64,000 nt of DNA from contig NZ_JACFTB010000002.1 in NCBI RefSeq assembly GCF_014281965.1, positions 62,001 to 126,000 of the forward strand, given 5' to 3'. This stretch comes from Rhodococcus sp. BP22 (lineage in GTDB: Bacteria > Actinomycetota > Actinomycetes > Mycobacteriales > Mycobacteriaceae). The position numbers and the translations under genes were made by a program. The notes under the pieces were generated by a model. It ran no database searches, was not told where the DNA came from, and saw nothing but the letters and a program-made list of their open reading frames with translations. Position 1 is the first letter of the stretch, and every line of letters begins with the position of its first letter. This document shows, one piece after another, positions 55,075 to 63,032 of this stretch.

Positions 55075-56520
55075 TCAGCCACAGCATCCGGGCGAATGTG
55101 CCACCGTCACGGGAAGCAGTCGGCGTAGTTCCTGATTCTCACCCGGATCGAGCACCGAATGTTGAACACACGCCGGCACCAGTTCACCGGTCTCGGGATG
55201 TGCCATCGAATAGGTGCACGCTGCCAGCCGCTCCTGCGTTTCGAGAATCACGGGATCGGTGGCTGCCACCCCAGACTGCATCAACGTCCATGCAGGAGAC
55301 ACATTCTCGGCATCCATGAAGCGATGCACGACGAACGTCATCGGGCGTACTTCCTTGCGGAGCAAAGCCACAACCACCGTTCGGCCGCCGCATCGCCGCA
55401 GTACGCTCGCAGCCCACTTCACCGCCACGACAACACCGTGCGGATGACCCACCAGCACCCGGAGCAATTTTAGAACCAAGGCCAGCGAACCCGAGCCGCC
55501 GAAGTTCACACCCCCCAGATGGGTGAAGAATTCTTCGCGGGCACGCTCCTCGACCTTCGACGTCACCTCGAGAAACGGATGCCACCGACGCCCGACCATG
55601 AACCCCAAAGCTGTTCGGTTACAACGCGGATCACCGAACTGGATCGCCGAGTACGAAATAGGTTGCCCCATGCCGAGTTCGATCTGCTCCCAGACCGTGT
55701 CGATGTCGATCTCGCGGTAGTCACCGTGCCACCGTCGCTCGTCGCCGACGAACGCCGCAGGCTGAAAAGAGACCATCGAATAACCGCCCATGTCCACCAC
55801 TTCGCCCACGACAGCTGCAACCTCGTCGATGTTGTCGGGGGTGACGGTCATGTTGTGCGCGAGGTAAGACGCAATGCCGTGTTCGCTTTTCAACCGAGTG
55901 AACATCTCCGCGAATCGGCGACGATAGGGCGTGAGCTCGGCTTCCGTTCGTGGGCGAGGGATTCCGCTTCGTCCACGCATCAGCTTGTCGAAATGTGCAG
56001 CGAAGGAAACTCGCCCGAACCTGGCGTTACCGTCGGGATCCAAGACGACCGCCCGCAGATACTCGTAGTCGAAGTCACCGTGTGTGAACGACATCGGCTC
56101 GCGCCCGTAGTCCCGCATGATCTGCAACGCTGCAGCATGGTCATCGGGAGCCAGCAAGCTGACCTCCCCGCCGATCAACTGTGCGTGTGCCCGCGGGCCT
56201 CGGCGCGATGCCAGGAATTTCAGTTGCGCCCCTATCTCACGGAGGGTGTGCTCGCCGTCGACGCGGACTTTGTTCGCATCGGCGCTGTGGTAGCACGGGC
56301 TACATGTGAGATTGCACTTCGGAAACACTCCGTGAGTGCCCTCGCATCCGACGGCATGCCGACCGAGCGTCTGTGCCGGTGTTCGTGCCGTCTCGGGAAG
56401 GGCCGCCCATCTCGCGTCCAATGCAGAACGGGTTCTCGGGTCGACCGGCCGGTAGCGAAGCTCGATCCGACGCGCGTAGGCCCGCGCTTTTTTCCACATA
56501 GTCGGCCTCGATGTCTTCAC
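55075..56520 (-). CDS. radical SAM protein with C-terminal Cys-Cys-Gly
   Basis: 481 aa. The 4Fe-4S motif C69-x3-C73-x2-C76 reads PKCNLTCSPCYH, preceded by Cys59. The middle (QLIGGEVSLLAPDDHAAAL) fits the SAM barrel, with GG(E) at the SAM amine. The end of the protein is PGCCG, plus Cys in TYSMAHPETGELVPACVQ, which hints at an extra metal or substrate site. I cannot place it in a named subfamily. It is predicted leaderless: GTG 56520 is 8 nt after GGTT of an ECF promoter. ATG 56499 is an alternative start. It probably modifies a membrane or small-molecule substrate. Confidence 0.82.
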   Translation of the reverse strand: MKTSRPTMWKKARAYARRIELRYRPVDPRTRSALDARWAALPETARTPAQTLGRHAVGCEGTHGVFPKCNLTCSPCYHSADANKVRVDGEHTLREIGAQLKFLASRRGPRAHAQLIGGEVSLLAPDDHAAALQIMRDYGREPMSFTHGDFDYEYLRAVVLDPDGNARFGRVSFAAHFDKLMRGRSGIPRPRTEAELTPYRRRFAEMFTRLKSEHGIASYLAHNMTVTPDNIDEVAAVVGEVVDMGGYSMVSFQPAAFVGDERRWHGDYREIDIDTVWEQIELGMGQPISYSAIQFGDPRCNRTALGFMVGRRWHPFLEVTSKVEERAREEFFTHLGGVNFGGSGSLALVLKLLRVLVGHPHGVVVAVKWAASVLRRCGGRTVVVALLRKEVRPMTFVVHRFMDAENVSPAWTLMQSGVAATDPVILETQERLAACTYSMAHPETGELVPACVQHSVLDPGENQELRRLLPVTVAHSPGCCG

Positions 56521-56528
56521 GGTCAGGT

Positions 56529-56555
56529 AACCCGCTGCGCACTGTTCATCGTTCC
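56529..56555 (-). promoter_or_regulatory. ECF-type promoter of the radical SAM gene
   Basis: On the minus strand: GGAAC (56555-56551), 18 nt, GGTT (56532-56529), 8 nt, GTG start (56520). Spacing and both cores are identical to those before the sigma gene, including the distance to the start codon. Confidence 0.65.
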
Positions 56556-56641
56556 AGTGTGCGCGTACCCGAAACGGTCACGTCGACATCCAGGGGGCAG
56601 TCAGGGTTGCCGAGCGAAAAGACCTTAGGCATGGTGGAGGT

Positions 56642-57106
56642 ATGACCGACAACGCAAAGATCACAGTCGAACGCACCATCGAGGCTCCCGTCGACGCGGT
56701 ATTCGATGTCCTGTCCAATCCCGAGCGACATCAAGCGCTCGACGGCTCCGGTTTCATTCGCGGCGTGGACCATGCCGACCGGATCCAGAAGGTCGGCGAG
56801 GTGTTCACGATGAACATGGCGGGCGATCACATGGGCGGCGATTACCAAACCGACAATCATGTTTCGGGATACGCGAAAGACAAGTTGCTGGCCTGGAAGA
56901 CCGCGCCCGCGGGCACCGAGCCTCCCGGATGGGAGTGGCTGTGGGAACTGGAATCGCAGGGGCCGAACGAGACCTTGGTGCGCCACACCTACGACTGGTC
57001 GAAGGTGACCGACAAGAAGCTGCTCGAGCAGGTCAAGTTCCCGCTCGTCACAAAGGAGCAGCTGTCGGACACCCTGGGTCGATTGGCAGCCGAAGCTACT
57101 TCCTGA
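56642..57106 (+). CDS. SRPBCC family protein, 154 aa
   Basis: A START-like helix-grip protein: ITVERTIEAPVDAVFDVLSN at the N-terminus and a long C-terminal helix (TKEQLSDTLGRLAAEA). ATG 56642 has GGAGG upstream. It is divergent from the radical SAM gene, but no ECF promoter pattern faces it. Ligand unknown. Confidence 0.85.
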   Translation: MTDNAKITVERTIEAPVDAVFDVLSNPERHQALDGSGFIRGVDHADRIQKVGEVFTMNMAGDHMGGDYQTDNHVSGYAKDKLLAWKTAPAGTEPPGWEWLWELESQGPNETLVRHTYDWSKVTDKKLLEQVKFPLVTKEQLSDTLGRLAAEATS

Positions 57107-57163
57107 TCGATCCCCGACGCGACCGAGCTTCGTCGATCGATGCACCGAAACTAGAGTGGTCTC

Positions 57164-58051
57164 ATGAGCACGGGTGCAGGACGTTTCGCTCCCAGTCCGT
57201 CGGGAGATCTACACCTGGGAAATCTGCGCACTGCACTTCTGGCCTGGTTGTTCGCTCGATCGACCGGTCGGAAGTTTCTGATGCGGATGGAGGATCTCGA
57301 TCGCGTCCGCTCCGGCGCCGAGGAGCGCCAACTCGCCGATCTGCACGCGATAGGCCTGGACTGGGACGGCACTGTCGTCCGCCAGTCTCAACGCACCGCG
57401 TTGTATGAGGACGCGATCACTCGGCTGCAGGAGTCGGGGCGGACCTACGAGTGCTTCTGCACCCGCAGAGAGATCCTCGAGGCGGCATCGGCACCCCACG
57501 CCCCGGACGGCGCATACCCGGGGACGTGCCGAAACCTCACCTCGACCGAGAAAGCGTCGATCTCGCGCACTCCCGCGCTGAGATTGCGCTCCGAGGTGAC
57601 CAACTTCTCTGTCGACGACGCGTTACTCGGCCGATTTCGCGGGCTCGTCGACGATTTCGTGCTCCGCCGAGCGGACGGAGTTGCGGCGTACAACCTTGCT
57701 GTCGTCGTCGACGATGGCGAGCAGGGCATCGACCAGGTTGTACGTGGTGATGACTTGTTGACGTCCTCGCCGCGCCAGGCCTACCTTGCTTCACTGCTCC
57801 AATTACCTACTCCCACTTATGTGCATGTGCCGCTCGCACTCAATGCTCAGGGGCGCAGGCTCGCCAAACGCGACGGTGCGGTGACATTGGAGGATCAAGC
57901 TGCACTCGGCCTCGGCCCACAGGATGTACTGGCAGTTCTGGCGCAATCGCTGGAGTTGGCAGGCCCCAACGAACCGGTGACGATGACCGAACTGCTGGCG
58001 CGTTGGAATCCGAAGTCGCTCCCGCGCACGCCGTGGATATTCGAGACATAA
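57164..58051 (+). CDS. gluQ: glutamyl-Q tRNA(Asp) synthetase
   Basis: 295 aa, close to the catalytic core of glutamyl-tRNA synthetase without the anticodon-binding domain, as in GluQRS. The class I HIGH site is replaced by LHLG in FAPSPSGDLHLGNLRTALLA, the KMSKS-like motif is RRLAKRDGAVTLE, and a zinc site is made by CFC (YECFC) with a later Cys in YPGTCRNLT. It attaches glutamate to queuosine at position 34 of tRNA-Asp. Confidence 0.93.
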   Translation: MSTGAGRFAPSPSGDLHLGNLRTALLAWLFARSTGRKFLMRMEDLDRVRSGAEERQLADLHAIGLDWDGTVVRQSQRTALYEDAITRLQESGRTYECFCTRREILEAASAPHAPDGAYPGTCRNLTSTEKASISRTPALRLRSEVTNFSVDDALLGRFRGLVDDFVLRRADGVAAYNLAVVVDDGEQGIDQVVRGDDLLTSSPRQAYLASLLQLPTPTYVHVPLALNAQGRRLAKRDGAVTLEDQAALGLGPQDVLAVLAQSLELAGPNEPVTMTELLARWNPKSLPRTPWIFET

Positions 58052-58109
58052 CGGATATTCCCTCGACAGCGATTCGGACCTGGGGATTACGCGTGTTTGG
58101 ATAAGGCAC

Positions 58110-58850
58110 GTGACAGCTCCGCAGACCCCAGACGAACCCGATACCGTAGCGCAGTTCGCGCACGTGAGCCGTGGTTACTATCCAACGATCGTGGCCTTGT
58201 TCGTGGCGACCCTGATCATCTCGAATGTGTCCGCCAGCAAGGGCGTCGCATTCTTCGGTGACAGCGACGTCTTCCTCGGCCCCTTCCAGATTCTCCCGAT
58301 CAATACCGACGGGGCTTTCTTCCTGTTCCCCTTGGCTTACATCCTCGGCGACGTGCTCAGCGAGGTGTACGGGTTCAAGGCGACGAGACGTGCAATCTAT
58401 CTCGGCTTCGGGTCGATAGTTCTGGCCGCAGTCTGTTTCTGGCTCACCATCGAACTTCCTGCCGCCAGCTTCTACGAAAATCAGGAATCGTTGGAAACCG
58501 TCGTCGGTGTGGTTCCGCGGTTGGTCGTTGCCGGGCTGGCCGGCTATTTCGTAGGCCAGATGCTCAATTCACTCGTGCTCGTGGCCATCAAGGAGCGCAC
58601 CAAAGAGAAGCACCTCTGGGCGCGCCTCATCGGTTCGACCATCGTCGGTGAATTCTTCGACACCCTCATCTTCTGCTCTATCGCGGCCGGGGTCATCGGG
58701 ATCAGCACCTGGGCGGACTTCATCAACTATGTCATCGTCGGATTCCTGTGGAAGACGATTGCCGAGATCATCGTCATGCCGATCACCTACCGGGTCATCG
58801 CGTACATCAAGAAACGCGAGCCCAGCTACCAGGAATCGCTCAACCCCTGA
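58110..58850 (+). CDS. yhhQ: queuosine precursor transporter, YhhQ/VUT family
   Basis: 246 aa, about six or seven hydrophobic helices. The family pattern is clear: ALFVATLIISNVSASKGVAF, FFLFPLAYILGDVLSEVYGF with KATRRAIYLGF, and WARLIGSTIVGEFFDTLIFC. Imports preQ0/preQ1 or queuine for tRNA modification. It starts 58 bp after gluQ, which acts on the finished Q base, so the pair makes biological sense. Confidence 0.9.
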   Translation: MTAPQTPDEPDTVAQFAHVSRGYYPTIVALFVATLIISNVSASKGVAFFGDSDVFLGPFQILPINTDGAFFLFPLAYILGDVLSEVYGFKATRRAIYLGFGSIVLAAVCFWLTIELPAASFYENQESLETVVGVVPRLVVAGLAGYFVGQMLNSLVLVAIKERTKEKHLWARLIGSTIVGEFFDTLIFCSIAAGVIGISTWADFINYVIVGFLWKTIAEIIVMPITYRVIAYIKKREPSYQESLNP

Positions 58851-58880
58851 GCCGATATCCGGGTACCGCACGACGGTAGA

Positions 58881-59561
58881 CTACCGGGTGGAGTCGAGAT
58901 CTCGACCTCGACTCCACCGCGGTAGAACCAGGAACGACGCGAAGAAAAAGCACAGCGCACCGACGAAGGTGCCAGTGTTGGCGAGGGTCGAGTCGACCGT
59001 GACACCGTCCGGGGTGACGAAGGCAGCCACCGCGGACACGCCGAATGCGACGCACCCGATCAAGTTGATCTGCCCGGACCACCAGTCGGCCGCGCTCGGA
59101 TCCCAGAACTTTCGGGCGTGGGTATACGCGATGATCACCAGTACCCCGCTGATGAGGAAAGCGACCGAGCCTCCCGCATCCGGACTCCAGACGAGGCGTT
59201 TCTCTTGGGTGACCGATCGTGATTGCAACGCAGCGGTGGTGCTGACGTTGAACAACAACGTACCGACGAATTGCGTTGCGGCGGCCAACCACTCGGCCCG
59301 CACCATGAAGCCGGATCCGTACGAGACCTCTGTCGTGACCGCGCCACTTCTGACCAGCTGAATGAATCCAGCCGCGGTGAAGAACCATGCGCCGATGAAA
59401 TAACAGATATTGGACGCCGAGGCACCGGCCCAGGTACCGAACCCTGGGGCAGAACCCAAGGCGAACAGTGAAGAGCCGATCATGAAGCTCACACACTGCT
59501 TGTACAAAGTGGGCGTCAGGAGCACAGCGTGCCAACGCGGTGTTTCCGCAGCAATACTCAT
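58881..59561 (-). CDS. membrane protein of unknown function, paired with glutamate decarboxylase
   Basis: 226 aa, six hydrophobic helices (first FMIGSSLFALGSAPGFGTWA; last FVGALCFFFASFLVLPRW). It faintly resembles YrhK-like membrane domains. It has no antiporter signature (not GadC). It lies 19 bp after the decarboxylase gene. I cannot assign a role. Confidence 0.6.
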   Translation of the reverse strand: MSIAAETPRWHAVLLTPTLYKQCVSFMIGSSLFALGSAPGFGTWAGASASNICYFIGAWFFTAAGFIQLVRSGAVTTEVSYGSGFMVRAEWLAAATQFVGTLLFNVSTTAALQSRSVTQEKRLVWSPDAGGSVAFLISGVLVIIAYTHARKFWDPSAADWWSGQINLIGCVAFGVSAVAAFVTPDGVTVDSTLANTGTFVGALCFFFASFLVLPRWSRGRDLDSTR

Positions 59562-59580
59562 GCAACCGCCTCCGGTCTAT

Positions 59581-60987
59581 TCAATGATGGAAGTGGGATC
59601 CTTCGCCCACTCGCGGCATAGGCGCAGAAAGGCTGTCGAGAAAAGTAACCTCGCCTTCGAGGTCTCTGAACAGTGCGTCTGCTAGATCCTCGCTCAACCC
59701 GACACGTACCACGATGCGCTGAACTGTCATCTCACCCAGATTGTCGGCCATCGGATAGGCAGGAACGAGCCATCCCTTCATCCTCAACCGATCGGAGAGG
59801 TCGTACAGATTCCACTTGTCGGTGTACCCCTCTTTCAGTCGCCAAGCGAAGACGGGGATCGTGTCTCCCTTGCTGACCAGTTCGAAAGCATCCAGTCGCG
59901 CAATCTTCGACGAAAGATGCTGTGCCACATCGAGTGAACCCTGCTGCACCTGACGAAAGCCCTTGAACCCCAATCGAAGGAACATGTAGTACTGCAGCAA
60001 TACCTGAGCTCCTGGACGCGAGAAGTTCAGCGCCAAGGTGGGCATGTCTCCCCCGAGGTAGCTGCAGTGGAAGACCATGCTCGCGGGCAAGGCTTCTTCA
60101 TCGCGCCAGACGATCCAGCCGACGCCGGGGTACACGAGCCCGAACTTGTGCCCGGAGGTGTTGATCGACGCCACCCGGGTTACTCGGAAGTCCCACTCGA
60201 GATCGGGCTGACAGAACGGGGCAATCATGGCGCCGGATGCGCCGTCTACGTGGATCTGAACGTCAAGCCCGGTATCGGCTTGAATTTCGTCGAGCTTCTT
60301 GGCGATCTCGGCGACCGGCTCGTACATGCCGGTGTATGTCTGCCCCATGATCGCAACCACGCCGATCGTGTTCTCGTCTACATACTTCTCGAGTTCGTAC
60401 CCGTCGAGAACCATGTGGTCTTTGCTGATCGGAACCCACCGCGGCTCGACCTCGAAATAATTGCAGAACTTCTCCCAGCACACTTGAACTGCAGTGGACA
60501 GCACGATGTTCGGGGTCTCGGTCGACTTCCCCTCCGCTTTACGACGACCTTGCCAACGCCGCTTGAGTGCGAGTCCACCCAGCATGCACGCCTCCGAGGA
60601 ACCGATGGTCGAGGTACCGATAGCGTTGTCGATGTCGGGACTGTGCCACAGGTTGCCCAATATCTTCCAGCAGCGCTCCTCGATTGCGGCTGTTTGTGGG
60701 TACTCGTCCTTGTCGATCATGTTCTTGTCGAAGGTCTCGCTGTAGAGCTTCTTGGCCTCGTCGTCCATCCAGGTACTGACGAAGGTGGCGAGATTCAGCC
60801 GCGCGTTGCCGTCGAGCATCGCCTCGTCGTGCACGATCTGATACGCCGTCTCCGGCAGGCTCATGTCGTCTGGAATCCTGAATTTCGGTAGCTCGGTGGC
60901 CTCACCCGGCCTGACGAACACCGTGTTCAAAGAGAGCACGTCACCGAGGTTGGTGGTTTGTCGTGCATTGGTGTGGTGTTTGGTCAT
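59581..60987 (-). CDS. gad: glutamate decarboxylase (PLP)
   Basis: 468 aa. PLP-dependent group II decarboxylase: IGTSTIGSSEACMLGGLALK, IHVDGASGAMIAPFCQPDL with the Asp, and INTSGHKFGLVYPGVGW with the PLP Lys. ATG 60987 has AAGGAAG upstream. Makes GABA and consumes a proton; in many bacteria this gives acid resistance. The usual GadC antiporter is not in the window. The 260-bp gap upstream (60988-61247) holds no clear feature. Confidence 0.93.
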   Translation of the reverse strand: MTKHHTNARQTTNLGDVLSLNTVFVRPGEATELPKFRIPDDMSLPETAYQIVHDEAMLDGNARLNLATFVSTWMDDEAKKLYSETFDKNMIDKDEYPQTAAIEERCWKILGNLWHSPDIDNAIGTSTIGSSEACMLGGLALKRRWQGRRKAEGKSTETPNIVLSTAVQVCWEKFCNYFEVEPRWVPISKDHMVLDGYELEKYVDENTIGVVAIMGQTYTGMYEPVAEIAKKLDEIQADTGLDVQIHVDGASGAMIAPFCQPDLEWDFRVTRVASINTSGHKFGLVYPGVGWIVWRDEEALPASMVFHCSYLGGDMPTLALNFSRPGAQVLLQYYMFLRLGFKGFRQVQQGSLDVAQHLSSKIARLDAFELVSKGDTIPVFAWRLKEGYTDKWNLYDLSDRLRMKGWLVPAYPMADNLGEMTVQRIVVRVGLSEDLADALFRDLEGEVTFLDSLSAPMPRVGEGSHFHH

Positions 60988-61247
60988 GACTTCCTTCTTT
61001 CGCTCGTGGCAGAGCTCTGTCTGTGCAGACATCAGAAGCTAACCAAAAACACCACTCAGTAGAGGGAATGTCTGTGTAATCGGATAAATGCGTTCAACCA
61101 AGTTTTTCGCTTTCCCCTGAGATTGCCGAAACACCAGCTGAAATCGGGGGGTAAAGTCCGGCCGACGACGTTCTTTCTCATTCTCGTGATGGCGTCACTT
61201 CGGAACCCGCACGATGTCCTACGCGAGAACGATCAGGGAGCCAAGAG

Positions 61248-62989
61248 ATGTCCGCCTCCACAGAAGAAGCTCCGAACTCAGAGCACTCGCCCCTCGATGA
61301 AAGCAACCCACCACCGAACAAGGTTCGCTTCGGACGAGTTCGACACTGGCTGGCCAGGTTCAATCCGATAGGTCTGATATTCGCCCTGGCGTTCTACTGC
61401 TGGTCGATGTCCCCGTCACTGCTACCGCGCCCCTGGCATCTCCAGGCCGTGGCCAGCGGCGTGAGTGCGGCGATCGGCTACGGAGTAGGAGCCCTGGTTC
61501 TTTGGCTCCTCCACAAATGTGGGCTGACCCGACAGTGGTCACCGCGATGGCAGCGGGCCGGTTGGATCACGATCGGAATCGTGGCTCTGGTCGTGATCCC
61601 CACCTTCCTCGTACTCGGATCGTGGTGGCAGGACATCTCCCGAGAACTTGTTGGTGTCGAGCCTGGCAGCAACTGGGACTACCTTGGAGTATTTGCCGTC
61701 GGCGCCGTGGTCTTCCTGCTCTGCTTACTCATCGGACGCGGCCTTCGGCTGCTCGTGCACCTACTCGACCGATTCGTCGATCGATTCCTACCCGCACCCA
61801 TTGCGCTGGGCGTCAGTGCGCTCGTCGTAACTGTGATCGTGGTGCTCATGATCGAAGGCATTCTCTCGACGGGAATCACGCGTATCGCCAATGGTTCTGC
61901 CGCCGTAGCAGACAAGGGCACAGCCGACGGAGTGGTTCAGCCTACTTCGCCAGAATGCTCAGGGTCTCCGGATTCGCTCGAAGCTGGGATTCGCTCGGGC
62001 GTGAAGGCCGGACATTCGTGGCAGGCGGACCGGATGCCGCACAGATCACCGAGATGACGGGAGCACCTGCGCAGGAACCGATCCGGGTATATTCGGGTCG
62101 AATTTCAGTAGATGCAGACGGTTTCGAGGACGGCGAAAACGTCGTCGACGCGCTTGCCGACAATGTTGTCGCCGAGCTCGATCGGACCCGCGCGTTCGAT
62201 CGTGAGTACCTTGCCGTGGCCACCACCACCGGGCGTGGTTGGGTGAATCAGGATGTGGCCGCCTCGCTCGAATACCTGTCCGGCGGCAATTCTGCGATTG
62301 CGTCGATGCAGTATTCCTTCCTGCCGAGCCCCTTGGCATTTCTTGCCGACCGCAAGACGCCCAAGCTTGCCGGACGCGCGTTGTTCGAGGCGGTGTACGC
62401 CCGGTGGAGTGAGCAACCTCCCGAGCAGCGACCCAAACTATTGGTCTTCGGAGAGTCCCTGGGTTCATATGGCGCGCAGGACGCATTCTCCGGCGCTCAG
62501 GACATCATCGCCCGAACTGACGGTGCTCTGTTCGTAGGCACCCCGAACTTCACCGAGCAGTGGCGGCGGATCACCGATTCCCGAGATCCCGGTAGTCGTG
62601 AAATCCTGCCCGTTGTCTACGGTGGCGAGAATGTGCGCTTTGCCTCGACTCCAGCCGACCTCGAGGCACCGGGCCTCGGCGAGTGGGATACGCCGCGCAT
62701 CGTGTACTGGCAGCATGCAAGCGATCCCATCGTGTGGTGGTCACCGAGTCTGCTCCTCAACAAACCCGACTGGCTCGACGAGCCACGCGGCGAAGACATC
62801 GACAAGGGGATGAACTGGGTGCCGTTCGTGTCTTTCTGGCAGGTCACCCTGGACATGGTGTTCGCTGCCGAGGTTCCTTACGGCCACGGCCACGCCTACG
62901 GCCCGGAAGCGGTCTACTTCTGGAACCAGATCCTCGGCGTCGACAATCAGGAACTGTCGGACCGTATCTTTACGGAGCTCGACAACTGA
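61248..62989 (+). pseudogene. alpha/beta-hydrolase family protein, single-base frameshift at about 61983
   Basis: Two frames join one protein. The first (from ATG 61248) has an N-terminal tail and five or so hydrophobic helices, then SGSPDSLE (ending about 61982). The second continues WDSLGREGRTFVAGGPD, with the hydrolase nucleophile in LLVFGESLGSYGAQDAFSG, to 62989. One base is missing near codon 61983. The full protein would be about 580 aa, normal for the PF15420 plus PF10081 family. Either a true pseudogene or a sequencing error; the second frame is intact downstream. Confidence 0.75.
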
Positions 62990-63032
62990 GCAGCGTAGAT
63001 ATAACTTCCGAATAGCAGCGACGACCTACCTG

